From: Oscillospiraceae bacterium
GTDB lineage: Bacteria > Bacillota > Clostridia > Oscillospirales > Ruminococcaceae
Assembly (NCBI GenBank): GCA_902363145.1
Contig: CABIZB010000012.1
Location: forward strand, 1-18,989
Reading direction: 5' to 3'
DNA length: 18,989 nt
The notes below the pieces were generated by a model that saw only the letters and a list, made by a program, of their open reading frames with translations, had not been told where the DNA came from and ran no database searches. The position numbers were made by a program, and so were the translations under genes. Below are positions 6,551-15,227 of this stretch, one piece after another. Numbering within the stretch: the first letter of the stretch is position 1; every line of letters starts with the position of its first letter.

Positions 6551-7808
6551 AAAGCTTAAGGCACAGAGAGCTGAACTGATGGCTGCTGCCAATCAGATGA
6601 TCGAGGACGGTGACATTGATGGCGCAAACGCCAAAATGGACGAGATCAAGGCGCTCGACGATAAGATCAATGCTCTGCTCGTTGCCAAGAAAAATGCTGA
6701 TGCCCTTTCCAATGCTGCGCCTGCTGTTGATATCTGCGGCGAGAGCACCGTTCCTGTGGGAACATCAGCCGAGGGCAGTATTGACCTGGGTCTTATGGGC
6801 ACTGACAACGGCACGGAGAACGACGCAGCCGAAAGAAAGTATGAAAATGCCTGGGCAAAATGGGCTGTCAAGCCCGAAACTATGTCCGTCGAGGACGTGG
6901 CTGTTATGAAGGCGTATAACGCAGCATTTACCACCACTACCACAAGCGCAGTTATCCCCAGCACGCTTATGAAGGGCATTCTTGATGATGTATCGGAGGC
7001 ATATCCCTTCTATGCGGACGTTTTCAAGACCTATGTCAAGGGCACTGTTACATTTGCCAAGGATACCGCATCTTCCGATGCAGCATGGTACGACGAAAGC
7101 ACTTCCACCGCTGATGGTTCGGAGACCTTTGCAACTATCACCCTGAACGGCTGTGAGCTTGCCCGTTCTATCACAGTTTCCTGGAAGCTCAAGGAAATGA
7201 GCATCTCGGAATTCCTGCCCTACATCAGAGCAAAACTTTCCGAAAAGATGGGAGCGGCTCTCGGATACGGCGTACTGAGAGGCAGAGGCGTTGCCGCCTC
7301 CACAGAAAGCTCTCCCTGGAAGCCTGAGCCTCTCGGCATTCTCACACAGCTTGCCAAGAGTACATATTCGGCGCAGAACATCGCTGTTGCAAATCCCACC
7401 GCCCAGCAGATGATTGCTGCTTTTGCCGCTGCCAACGCTGCCATCGACGCAAAGTACGAGGCAGGTGCGGCATATTACATCAATTCCAAGACCCTCTGGG
7501 GCAGAATTGCATCTCTTTGCGATACTGTAGGCAGACCTATTTTCACAGTGTCCTCCGATGTAGCCAACAGTGTAGTCGGCCACATTCTCGGCAAGGCTGT
7601 AAAGCTTGATTCTGCCGTACCTGACGACAAGATACTCGTGGGCAACGCAAAGAACGGCTATGCTGTCAACATCAACAAGGACGTTACCCTAAACACTGAG
7701 GACCACGTGAAGCAGAGAAACACTGACTATGCGGCATATGCGATAGTTGACGGCGCTCCTCTTGCCGAAAAGGCGTTTGCGCTTATCAGCCTTAGCTATA
7801 CTGCCTGA
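6543..7808 (+). CDS. Major capsid protein, HK97 fold
   Basis: Product 421 residues, ATG preceded by AGAGGAG. Residues 1-55 form a charged coiled coil (KMDEIKALDDKINALL), the delta-domain-like internal scaffold typical of HK97-type capsid proteins without a separate scaffold gene. A low-complexity linker follows (about 60-105), where the upstream protease would be expected to cut. The shell domain begins around TTTTTSAVIPSTLMKGI (about residue 125) and runs to the end, including TVSWKLKEMSISEFLPY and the closing DGAPLAEKAFALISLSY. Codon choice is biased toward frequent codons, consistent with high expression. No separate decoration protein is encoded next to it. Confidence 0.95.
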   Translation: MFEKLKAQRAELMAAANQMIEDGDIDGANAKMDEIKALDDKINALLVAKKNADALSNAAPAVDICGESTVPVGTSAEGSIDLGLMGTDNGTENDAAERKYENAWAKWAVKPETMSVEDVAVMKAYNAAFTTTTTSAVIPSTLMKGILDDVSEAYPFYADVFKTYVKGTVTFAKDTASSDAAWYDESTSTADGSETFATITLNGCELARSITVSWKLKEMSISEFLPYIRAKLSEKMGAALGYGVLRGRGVAASTESSPWKPEPLGILTQLAKSTYSAQNIAVANPTAQQMIAAFAAANAAIDAKYEAGAAYYINSKTLWGRIASLCDTVGRPIFTVSSDVANSVVGHILGKAVKLDSAVPDDKILVGNAKNGYAVNINKDVTLNTEDHVKQRNTDYAAYAIVDGAPLAEKAFALISLSYTA

Positions 7809-7825
7809 GAAATGGGGTGTAATGT

Positions 7826-8110
7826 ATGACGGCAGAGGAACTGACCGAAAAGGTAAAAGCCACATTGGGGATACTTACCGATGACGCTGATACTAACAAT
7901 CAGCTGCGGATAAAGGCTCTCGCCGTTATGCGTTACATAAACAACGGCGGCGGAGCTGTTACGCTGGATAATGCCTCGGAATACGAAATACAGTGCATAG
8001 CGCTGGGAGTGAATGACCTTCTTAACCAGAACGGCACTGAATTTTCCGAGGGCTTTAAGGCTATGGCAAGTCAGCTGCAGCTGAGGGGTGATGATAGTGA
8101 CAAGGCATAA
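7826..8110 (+). CDS. Head-tail connector, gp6/gp15-like adaptor
   Basis: Product 94 residues from ATG 7826, with GGGGTG 6 bases upstream. It is nearly all helical: TAEELTEKVKATLGI, an Asn/Asp turn, then LRIKALAVMRYINNGG and a central ECIA-like helix. This matches the small connector proteins (HK97 gp6, SPP1 gp15 type) that form a ring under the portal after packaging. Position directly behind the capsid gene and before the head closure gene supports this. Ends 20 bases into the next gene. Confidence 0.8.
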   Translation: MTAEELTEKVKATLGILTDDADTNNQLRIKALAVMRYINNGGGAVTLDNASEYEIQCIALGVNDLLNQNGTEFSEGFKAMASQLQLRGDDSDKA

Positions 8111-8396
8111 TTTCATTACTCCGATACTGCTCCGTGCGGGAAGAGAAGCCCCGGCACGAAAGGTGATTGCGGACAAGGCAAGCATTACGCGGCAGGAATT
8201 TTTCCACGCTGACGCTGACAGAGCCATTGGCATAAAGCCCAAGCTGTGTATGCGGCTGCGATCGTTTGAGTACAGGGGCGAAAAGCTGTGTGAATACAGC
8301 GGCGTTGTATATTCTGTTTACAGGACATATGACAAAGACGGTATCACAGAACTGTATCTGACCCCAAAGGCTGGTGAGCAGAATGTCAAAACGTGA
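8091..8396 (+). CDS. Head closure (head-tail joining) protein
   Basis: ATG 8091 is chosen with GAGGGG just upstream; GTG 8088 and GTG 8097 are in-frame alternatives. Product 101 residues. The C-terminal half reads as beta strands ending in YSGVVYSVYRTYDKDG followed by ITELYLTPKAG, the signature end of the phage head-tail joining family (SPP1 gp16-like stopper). Such proteins seal the portal channel after packaging and give the tail its docking ring. Overlaps neighbours on both sides. Confidence 0.78.
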   Translation: MIVTRHNFITPILLRAGREAPARKVIADKASITRQEFFHADADRAIGIKPKLCMRLRSFEYRGEKLCEYSGVVYSVYRTYDKDGITELYLTPKAGEQNVKT

Positions 8397-8817
8397 TCCA
8401 TTCAACTACAAATATGAGAGCATGGCTGATTTTTCAAAGGCGGTTGCAGCAAGGTTCGGGCTGCACTATGCTGACCAGATAAAGGCGCTGGACAAGATCA
8501 CCAGAAAGACAGCAAAAGAGATGGCAAAAGCCATTGAAGAGGCTGCGCCCAAGAAAACGGGAACATATGCAAAAGGCTGGACGATCTACGGCGAACAGCA
8601 CATTGAATATGTGAAAGGTCTTGACACGCTGAAAACCACATACACCGATTTCACAGTGTATAACAAAAGCAGATATATGCTGACACATCTGCTGGAGGAC
8701 GGTCACAATGCAGGCAAAGACCAGCACTGGGTGCCAGGCAAGCCGCATATCGAAAAGGTCGTGCGTGAATTCAACGACATTTACATTGACCGCATTGCGG
8801 ACGCTTTCGAGGGATAA
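8383..8817 (+). CDS. HK97 gp10-like tail completion protein
   Basis: ATG 8383 preferred (GGTGAG at a proper distance) over GTG 8374; product 144 residues. The pattern of a long N-terminal helix (ALDKITRKTAKEMAKAIEEA), then APKKTGTYAKGW, a strand pair, and YNKSRYMLTHLLEDGH with a final helix starting at HIEKVVREF is diagnostic of the HK97 gp10-like family. These proteins sit at the head-tail interface or top of the tail. It precedes the tail terminator gene as in most siphophages. Confidence 0.88.
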   Translation: MSKRDPFNYKYESMADFSKAVAARFGLHYADQIKALDKITRKTAKEMAKAIEEAAPKKTGTYAKGWTIYGEQHIEYVKGLDTLKTTYTDFTVYNKSRYMLTHLLEDGHNAGKDQHWVPGKPHIEKVVREFNDIYIDRIADAFEG

Positions 8818-8820
8818 GCC

Positions 8821-9171
8821 ATGAGATTATCAGATGTTAAAAAATTAGTTTGCGAGGCGGGTATCCCATGCTATAAATGGGTCGTGCCTGACCCGGAAGA
8901 TGTGCCCTTCCCGCACGCCTGCGTTGCCAAAATAGGCAGCGGAAACAATTTATATGCAGACAACAGCGTTTATTTTCCTGTAGCTACATGTCAGATGTAT
9001 CTGGCTATGTACGATGACGAGCGGCAGGAAGATATTGAATATGCTGTTGATAAAATTTTTGATGACAACAATATTCCCTATACATACATCATGGGATACA
9101 ACAGTGACGAAAATATTGTTGTAAAAACCTATACGTTTGAAATTCCGGAGGAGGTAACGGATAATGAATAA
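8821..9171 (+). CDS. Tail terminator-like protein
   Basis: Product 116 residues from ATG 8821, with GAGGGATAA 3-9 bases upstream. Alpha/beta pattern: an N-terminal helix, paired strands around FPVATCQMYLAMYDDERQ, a helix (DIEYAVDKIFDDNN), and a last strand (IVVKTYTFEIPEEV). That layout is shared by small tail terminator proteins that cap the tube and set its end (lambda gpU-like role). The assignment depends mostly on position between the gp10-like gene and the tail tube gene. Overlaps the tube gene by 8 bases. Confidence 0.65.
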   Translation: MRLSDVKKLVCEAGIPCYKWVVPDPEDVPFPHACVAKIGSGNNLYADNSVYFPVATCQMYLAMYDDERQEDIEYAVDKIFDDNNIPYTYIMGYNSDENIVVKTYTFEIPEEVTDNE

Positions 9172-9781
9172 GGTAAAGTTTGGCCTTTCCAATGTACACG
9201 TACTGTTTATTGACAAGTACGACCCCGAATCAAAAACATACACATTCGAGAAGAAGGCAGGTGAAACCAACAAGGTGAACATCATGCCTATTCCCGGTGC
9301 GGTAAATATCAGTCTGGATCCTCAGGGCGACAAGTCGGAATTTTACGCAGATGACATTGCGTATTTCGTTAAGAACGCAAACACAGGTTATTCGGGCGAC
9401 CTTGAGATCGCAACGATACCCGACTGGTTCCGCCAGAAGGCTCTCGGCGAGATCGTTGATAAAAACGGTGTACAGCTTGAAAGTGCAGATGCTGTAACAA
9501 AGGAATTTGTAATGATGTTCGAGGTCAATGGCGATGTGACAAAGACCAGATTCATCACATACAGAAATACGATTTCCCGTCCCTCTATCAAGGGCCAGAC
9601 GGTGGAAAGCTCCATCACTCCCAGCACTGATGCCATGACTATCACCGCAATGCCCCGTGAAAACGATCATTTCACCGTCGGACATATTTCGGGCGATGTT
9701 ACCGATGCGACCGCAAAGGCAGCATATGCGGCATGGTACACAGATATGCACGAGCCTAATGTAGATGATAGCGGCGAATAA
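9164..9781 (+). CDS. Major tail (tube) protein, phi13-type
   Basis: Product 205 residues, ATG just after GAGGAGG. Mostly beta: FGLSNVHVLFID at the start, INISLDPQG-type strand, the conserved NTGYSGDLEIATIPDWF (about residues 72-88), GDVTKTRFITYRNTISRP, and TVESSITPSTDAMTITAMPR near the end. These features fit the phi13-type major tail protein family whose hexamers stack to make the tube. The C-terminal 30 residues (acidic and Ala rich) may be surface exposed. The following gene looks like a diverged relative. Confidence 0.9.
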   Translation: MNKVKFGLSNVHVLFIDKYDPESKTYTFEKKAGETNKVNIMPIPGAVNISLDPQGDKSEFYADDIAYFVKNANTGYSGDLEIATIPDWFRQKALGEIVDKNGVQLESADAVTKEFVMMFEVNGDVTKTRFITYRNTISRPSIKGQTVESSITPSTDAMTITAMPRENDHFTVGHISGDVTDATAKAAYAAWYTDMHEPNVDDSGE

Positions 9782-9802
9782 TTTCGGAAGGTGAGACAGG
9801 AT

Positions 9803-10306
9803 ATGATAATTCACGGATTATCTGAATGCTATTATGTGTTCGGCGGAGAATTAAAGCCGCTCAAAGCGGCTGTCAGCCTGTCGCTTTCCCCGAAAGTTAC
9901 CGTTGAATTTGATAAGCGTATCAGAGGCAGCGGAAAAGGTGTCAAATATATCAAAGAGGGGTATGACGGCAGCATTGAGCTGGGCGTTATGCCCCTCGAT
10001 TTTTATAAGGATATATTCGACTGGGAAAGCGACGATGACGGCACATTTACCGAGATATATATTTCCGCAAACAGCATGAATGATTTCTCGCTGATATATA
10101 CCGCAAACGGTCAGAGAGAGATATTGTGGTCATGTGAGGCAGGACAGCCGGAAATAAAGCGTAAAACAAACAGCAAGGGCATAGAGGTGCAGACCATATC
10201 TATCCCTATTTACGCCCGACGCAACAGTCAGCGGAAAATACGCAGCATAAACCAGAATGCGGACAGTACGGCGTACAAGACGTTCTTTGGCTTCAAGGAG
10301 GTTTAA
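9803..10306 (+). CDS. Second tail-tube-like protein (probable paralogue of the major tail protein)
   Basis: ATG 9803 is used because AAGGTGAG lies 8 bases upstream; GTG 9791 would start inside that site. Product 167 residues. It lines up with the major tail protein in the same order: HGLSECYYVFGG with FGLSNVHVLFID; EGYDGSIELGVMPLDFY with TGYSGDLEIATIPDWF; and PEIKRKTNSKGIEVQTISIP with PSIKGQTVESSITPSTDAM. The match is weak in identity but consistent along the length, so I infer a shared fold. It may be a minor tube ring, an adaptor at one tube end, or a decoration. No published name is known to me. Confidence 0.6.
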   Translation: MIIHGLSECYYVFGGELKPLKAAVSLSLSPKVTVEFDKRIRGSGKGVKYIKEGYDGSIELGVMPLDFYKDIFDWESDDDGTFTEIYISANSMNDFSLIYTANGQREILWSCEAGQPEIKRKTNSKGIEVQTISIPIYARRNSQRKIRSINQNADSTAYKTFFGFKEV

Positions 10307-10307
10307 T

Positions 10308-10862
10308 ATGGCTGTTGAAAAAACTATACGCTATAACGGCGGACAGTTTAACATGAGGGCAAGCGCTGCCGTGCTGATAGCATACAAAGAACAGTTCGGC
10401 ACCGAATACACGGAAGATTTTACGGCAGCAGGCAAATCCCCGCTTACAGCCATAAAGGTAGGATACCGCCTTATATGGGCTATGGCGAAATGTGCGGACA
10501 GGAACATTGCCGACCCTGATATCTTTCGGAAAGATCTCGGAGATGATTTTGATTTGCTTTCGGCCGTGGAAGCTGCTGCCGACCTGATGCAAAAAAGCCT
10601 TGGCATATACGGCGCCGATGACGGCTGCAATGATAATAATGCTGACACAGGAGATGCAGAGAGCGATGAGCTGTCGGAAAGACTGACAATATCAGCCCTC
10701 CGCTGCGGCTTCTCGGTCGCTGACCTGAACGATATATCGGTTGGATTTTTGCTGCGCTGCATAGAAAATACAGGCGGCGGAAAGAAGCATAAGGCAGAGA
10801 ATGAAGTCCGTGAAGCGACTGCTGACGATGTGGCGTCGTTTGTAAAATTCCTTGGGGGATGA
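10308..10862 (+). CDS. Tail assembly chaperone
   Basis: ATG 10308 follows AAGGAGG directly; the upstream extension to 10257 lies inside the previous gene. Product 184 residues. Residues 1-100 are a helical domain (ASAAVLIAYKEQFGTEY and further), followed by a Gly/Asp/Asn-rich linker and a second part (LTISALRCGFSVADLNDI, then GFLLRCIEN) that resembles the gpT-like portion made by frameshift in other phages. Here both parts are in one uninterrupted frame. Such chaperones bind the tape measure and recruit tube protein. Position directly before the tape measure gene is the main support. Confidence 0.7.
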   Translation: MAVEKTIRYNGGQFNMRASAAVLIAYKEQFGTEYTEDFTAAGKSPLTAIKVGYRLIWAMAKCADRNIADPDIFRKDLGDDFDLLSAVEAAADLMQKSLGIYGADDGCNDNNADTGDAESDELSERLTISALRCGFSVADLNDISVGFLLRCIENTGGGKKHKAENEVREATADDVASFVKFLGG

Positions 10863-10866
10863 TGTA

Positions 10867-13800
10867 ATGGCAAAGAAGAATATTGCAGGTATTACCGCAA
10901 AGCTGGGGCTTGACGTTTCGGGCGTGACCAGTGCGCTGAATGAAATTGAAAAGAAGTCCAAAAAGCTTGCTTCCGAAATGAAAGAAGTCGATAGCTCGCT
11001 GAAGCTGGACCCGCAGTCTGTTGTACTGGCTGCCCAGAAGCAGGAGCTGCTGTCGGAAGCCATATCCAATACACAGAAGAAGCTCACCGAGCTGGAAAGC
11101 GTTCAGAAAAAGACAGATAATGCGTTTAAAAATCAGAGCAAATGGGAAGAGCAGTATGCTCCGCTGAAAGAAGCTATTGATGCCACCAAGGAAAAGCTGA
11201 AAGAGCTTCAGAAGCAAAATGAGACGATGAGATCTGACTTTGAGAGCGGCAAAATAAATTCGGAGCAGTACCAATCATACCAGAATGAGCTTGAAGCCAC
11301 CAAGGCGAAAATGAAGGAGCTGCAAAACCAGGCAAAGGAGCTGGAAGCCAGCTTTAAGGACGGTCATATCACTGCCGATGAATACCGTGCGTATCAGCGT
11401 GAGGTGGAGAACACCAAGCGTGAACTGCAGAATTTACAGTCAGAGCAGAGCGGTACCAAGAAAAGCACCGAAAGCCTCGGAAAATCCGCTGAAAAAAGCG
11501 GCGATAATTTCAAGGGTGCAAAGAAAAACATAAAAAGCTATGAGGATGCTGTAAAGGACCTGAAATCTGCCATGGACGACGTTGCGGGCGACATCAAGAA
11601 CGTTGCAGCCGTTGCGGGCGGAGCTGTTGCTGCTGTAGGCACTGCTACTGTTGGAGCTGTCGGGGCTGCTGCGGAGGTAGGTTCGGGATTTGAAAAATCC
11701 ATGTCACGTGTTGAGGCTATCTCAGGAGCGACAGGAAATGACCTCGAAAGGCTCAGGGCAGCCGCAGAGACTATGGGTGCCAACACCTCGAAAACTGCGT
11801 CGGAATCAGCCGATGCGCTCTCCTACATGGCGCTTGCAGGCTGGAAAACCGAGGAAATGCTGACAGGCCTTGAGCCTATACTGCGTGCCTCGGAGGCAGG
11901 CAAAATGGATCTTGCTACCTGCTCCGACCTGGTCACAGATTCCATGTCGGCTATGGGTGTATCAGTAAACGACCTGTCACATTATCTTGACGTTGTAGCG
12001 GCAGCTCAGAGCAACTCCAACACAAATATGCAGCAGCTGCTGGAAGCGTTTATCGAATGCGGCGGTTCAGCACATAATTTCGGCCTGAACGTGGAAGACC
12101 TCTCCACTGTTCTGGGTGTTATGGCCAACAGAGGTATCAAGGGCACCGAAGCAGGAACGGCGCTCAATTCGATATTTGTAAATATGCTTGGCAGCACCCA
12201 AAAGACCGCCGAGGCTATGGACACGCTGGGGCTGTCACTGTATGACAACGAAGGCAATATTAAGGATGTCACCGAAGTCCTGAAGGAGATGGGCGACGCT
12301 CTGGCAAGTGCTACCGATGAACAGCGCAATAACCTTGAGGCTATGCTCGGCGGTAAAACTCAGATAACTGCTTTACAAGCTATGGTAAATGGTCTTAACG
12401 GCGAGTATGACGACCTTTCGGAAACACTTTATGACTGCGACGGTGCATTGCTCAAAACCGCCAAAACCATGCAGGACAACCTTACAGGCAACGTAACGGC
12501 GATGCAGTCAGCGCTTGAAGGTCTCGGCATAAAAGTGTATGATTATCTGGAAGAGCCTTTGAAAAGTGCTGTGCAGTCGGCAACAAAGGAGATATCTGAT
12601 CTGAGCCGCTCCGTTACAGAGGGACAGCTTTCGGAAGTAATTGAACGACTGGCAGATAAATTCGGAAAGCTGATAGAAAAAGCTGCGGCGTTTGCGACTG
12701 ATGAGGGTATTCCTGCGCTGATAAACGCTCTTGACTGGATATCCCGAAACGGCGATAATATCATTGCAACCGTTGAGGGAATGGGAGCCGCATGGGGAGC
12801 ATGGAAGATAGGCACAATGGTCGCCCATGTAAACAGTCTTGTAAAAGCCATAAAGGACTATAAGACAGCTCAGGAAGCGGCTACAGCGGCGCAGATAGCT
12901 GCTAATGATGCGGCAAAGGCAAACATATATGTTGCTGTTGCTGCGGCTGCTATAGGGCTTGCAACGGCTCTGGGCAAGCTTGGCGCTTCTCAGCTTGATT
13001 CAATGGCAGAGACCCTGAGGGAAAGAGATGCACTTGACGAAGTGACCCAGGCTATGCTGGAACAGCAGGACGCTATAGAAAACAGGATAGGCGCATTCCG
13101 TGAAGAGAGCAGCGAGATAGACAGCAAGGCTGAAAAGGAACGTGCCCTTTGGAAAGAAATACAGACCCTTGTTGATGAAGAGGGCAATCAGATAGACCAG
13201 AGCGGCAGGCTCGGAGATGCTATCAACGAGCTGAATACTCTGGCCGGGACAAATATACAGCTTATCGGTGGTCAGATACAGGGATATCAGGGACTAAAAA
13301 CGTCCATTGATGATGTCATTGCATCGCAGCAGAGACAGGCAAAGCTGTCATTCCTGCAGGACGATTACGGTGAAGCCCTGGTGAACATTGATGAAGTCAC
13401 GAGCAAGTATGAGCAGGCTCTGGCTGAGAAGAACAAGTGGTATGAGCAGATAAATTCTCTCAGCGGAATGATAGCAGAAATGGACCGCACAGGCATTGTA
13501 CCCGACAGCTGGGCAGGCTCGGCAGATGACCTGCGTGCGGCAATGGATAATGCTAACGAGGAATTTACCAAGGCAACAGTACAGGTAAACGCCCTGTACG
13601 AATCTATGACAGGATATCAGGGCATTATTGACACCTACAACACCATTTTGACGGAAGAGGCCGAAGCAACGAACAACGGCGGCAAGGAAGCTGGCGGCGC
13701 ATTTGGCGAGGGTTTTGCTGAAGGAGCCGAAGGTGGTACGGGAGAGGCAGAAAATGCCGCTTCCGATGTTGTGGGAGACGCAATATCCGCCGCAAAGGAA

Positions 13801-15210
13801 AAAGCTGAATCCGAGGGCAAGTCTGTCGGAGAGATCGCTGCCGATGCGTTAACCGCTGCCATGGAAAGCGGCATGAAGGATTCCGACCTGAAAAAGCTTG
13901 TCAAGCAATATGTATCTGATCTGAAATACGAACAGGCTAAGCTTGGTGCTGATGACAGCTGGCTTTATGACGAGGAAGAGAAGATGATCTCTGTTCTCGG
14001 AGAAGGTTCCGAGCTGTATAAGGAATACATGACAACGATCCTCAACGGCAGAAAGAAAATTGCCGATTCTGCCGCCAAAAATTCCAAAAGCAACGAAAAG
14101 ACGGAAGCCAAAAAGGAAGCTCAGGCGATCCTTGACACCATGGACAGTATGTATGCCCAGGCGGTCTCGGAAGGCAAGGATATAGGCGAGGCCGCTTCCG
14201 AGGCTATTGCATACGGAGTGGAAAAAGGCCTTGATGACAGCAAGCTCAAGACTGCTGTTGATGGATTTGTCAAAAAGGCAGACATAGAAAAAGCCCTTAA
14301 CCACAAAGACGATGACAACTGGTATTATGACCAGCTGGAAAAGATGGTCGATGCTCTCGGTCAGGGCAGTGAGCTGTATGATAACTTTTATTTGAAGCTT
14401 GTTGAGGGCAGAAACAAGGTCACCGATGCCGATGAAAAAGCCAACGACAAGGAAGCCAAAAGTGCAAAAAAGAAAACCGAGGAAATTGAAAAGCTGCAGG
14501 CAAAGTATCAGGCTGATTTCGGCTCTGTCTTTACGAAAAATGTATCAAACAGCAGATACGGAAGCAAGGGCTCAGAGCGCATTGATACGAGCAAAATGGA
14601 AAAGATCGTTGCGGCAAAAGAAAAGCTGCCAGGATATCTGACACAGCTTGCCGCAAAGGGTATGCCGCAGAGTGTTATCGACGAGCTGCTGACCATGGAC
14701 CCTATCGAGGCTGTGGAATATGCCCGAATATTGCTGAGATCTCCCACTAAGTTTGACAGCGTGAAAGACCTTGCGGAACGGGACAAGGCGGCATCAAAAA
14801 AGCTGGCAGCGGCTTCTCTCGGCTCTTCCGAGAATTTTTCAGAGGCTGGAAAAACCGCAGGCACAAATTTTGCCAACAATCTGCTCAGTGCTGTTGATAA
14901 CATCATCGGGAACGCATTGCCGAACCTGACAGGAATAGCGTCTGCGCTCGGCAAGACACAGAACACTGCGCAGACACTGAATGATAAATCAGCAAGCAAT
15001 AACGGCAGCACCGACAGCACCGTGACCGATACATCAAAGACAAACGCCCTGCTTGAATCTATTGCGATACTGCTTAACAGCTCGCTCGGCAATGGCATTT
15101 CCGTATCCTTTAATCCCACGATTGAAACGTCCGTAACCATGGACGGAGAAACAGTGGCAAAGGGCATAAGTCAAAAGCAGTACGAGCAAAAGGTCAGAAC
15201 ATCAACTTAA
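10867..15210 (+). CDS. Tail tape measure protein, TP901 type
   Basis: ATG 10867 follows TTGGGGGAT; TTG 10852 is unlikely because it sits in that site. Product 1447 residues. Residues 1-235 are coiled coil, with a perfect-length 38-residue tandem repeat. A hydrophobic Ala/Gly/Val segment follows (about 240-272), then the conserved tape-measure core (about 274-560: GFEKSMSRVEAISGATG, ESADALSYMALAGWKTEEM, RGIKGTEAGTALNSIF). A second hydrophobic stretch is at about 681-708 (IYVAVAAAAIGLATALG). Residues about 974-1188 hold a duplicated module. Its length sets tail length; at roughly 1.5 angstrom per residue the tail would be near 0.2 micrometre. The hydrophobic parts may enter the membrane at DNA injection. 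Confidence 0.97.
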   Translation: MAKKNIAGITAKLGLDVSGVTSALNEIEKKSKKLASEMKEVDSSLKLDPQSVVLAAQKQELLSEAISNTQKKLTELESVQKKTDNAFKNQSKWEEQYAPLKEAIDATKEKLKELQKQNETMRSDFESGKINSEQYQSYQNELEATKAKMKELQNQAKELEASFKDGHITADEYRAYQREVENTKRELQNLQSEQSGTKKSTESLGKSAEKSGDNFKGAKKNIKSYEDAVKDLKSAMDDVAGDIKNVAAVAGGAVAAVGTATVGAVGAAAEVGSGFEKSMSRVEAISGATGNDLERLRAAAETMGANTSKTASESADALSYMALAGWKTEEMLTGLEPILRASEAGKMDLATCSDLVTDSMSAMGVSVNDLSHYLDVVAAAQSNSNTNMQQLLEAFIECGGSAHNFGLNVEDLSTVLGVMANRGIKGTEAGTALNSIFVNMLGSTQKTAEAMDTLGLSLYDNEGNIKDVTEVLKEMGDALASATDEQRNNLEAMLGGKTQITALQAMVNGLNGEYDDLSETLYDCDGALLKTAKTMQDNLTGNVTAMQSALEGLGIKVYDYLEEPLKSAVQSATKEISDLSRSVTEGQLSEVIERLADKFGKLIEKAAAFATDEGIPALINALDWISRNGDNIIATVEGMGAAWGAWKIGTMVAHVNSLVKAIKDYKTAQEAATAAQIAANDAAKANIYVAVAAAAIGLATALGKLGASQLDSMAETLRERDALDEVTQAMLEQQDAIENRIGAFREESSEIDSKAEKERALWKEIQTLVDEEGNQIDQSGRLGDAINELNTLAGTNIQLIGGQIQGYQGLKTSIDDVIASQQRQAKLSFLQDDYGEALVNIDEVTSKYEQALAEKNKWYEQINSLSGMIAEMDRTGIVPDSWAGSADDLRAAMDNANEEFTKATVQVNALYESMTGYQGIIDTYNTILTEEAEATNNGGKEAGGAFGEGFAEGAEGGTGEAENAASDVVGDAISAAKEKAESEGKSVGEIAADALTAAMESGMKDSDLKKLVKQYVSDLKYEQAKLGADDSWLYDEEEKMISVLGEGSELYKEYMTTILNGRKKIADSAAKNSKSNEKTEAKKEAQAILDTMDSMYAQAVSEGKDIGEAASEAIAYGVEKGLDDSKLKTAVDGFVKKADIEKALNHKDDDNWYYDQLEKMVDALGQGSELYDNFYLKLVEGRNKVTDADEKANDKEAKSAKKKTEEIEKLQAKYQADFGSVFTKNVSNSRYGSKGSERIDTSKMEKIVAAKEKLPGYLTQLAAKGMPQSVIDELLTMDPIEAVEYARILLRSPTKFDSVKDLAERDKAASKKLAAASLGSSENFSEAGKTAGTNFANNLLSAVDNIIGNALPNLTGIASALGKTQNTAQTLNDKSASNNGSTDSTVTDTSKTNALLESIAILLNSSLGNGISVSFNPTIETSVTMDGETVAKGISQKQYEQKVRTST
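11188..11415 (+). repeat. Two-copy 38-residue tandem repeat in the tape measure coiled coil
   Basis: Copy 1 (11188-11301) starts KEKLKELQKQNETMRSDF and copy 2 (11302-11415) starts KAKMKELQNQAKELEASF. Both are exactly 38 codons and share F-x-x-G-x-I, YQ and E-x-T positions. A part-copy (KRELQNLQ) follows. It lengthens the coiled coil and hence, probably, the tail. Confidence 0.8.
13786..14430 (+). repeat. Duplicated module of about 119 residues in the tape measure
   Basis: Copy 1 (about 13786-14070) and copy 2 (about 14143-14430) share SEGK-x-(V/I)-GE, G-(M/L)-x-DS-x-LK, a W-x-Y-(D)-(E/Q) block, EKM-(I/V)-x-x-LG-x-GSELY and GR-(K/N)-K. The offset is 357-360 bases, with a one-residue difference. 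DNA identity is modest, so the duplication is old. The spacer is Lys/Glu/Ala rich. Confidence 0.8.
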
Positions 15211-15227
15211 CAGAAGGGAATGAGAAT

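Noticed and set aside
6765..7583. 272-codon minus-strand frame opposite the capsid gene
   Set aside because: Shadow of the strongly biased codon use of the capsid gene; Cys/Gly-rich translation without family features.
10585..10600. Run of six A (10591-10596) in the chaperone gene as a -1 slip site
   Set aside because: The codon phase (CAA AAA AGC) does not give the X-XXY-YYZ pattern, and the -1 frame yields only about 30 unremarkable residues, while the zero frame continues into the expected C-terminal domain.
10480..11274. 264-codon minus-strand frame across the chaperone and tape measure start
   Set aside because: Crosses two firm plus-strand genes and has a low-complexity Leu/Phe/Gln-rich translation.
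14399..14641. 80-codon plus-strand frame inside the tape measure gene
   Set aside because: Out-of-frame shadow of Lys/Ala-rich tape measure codons; no ribosome binding site of its own.
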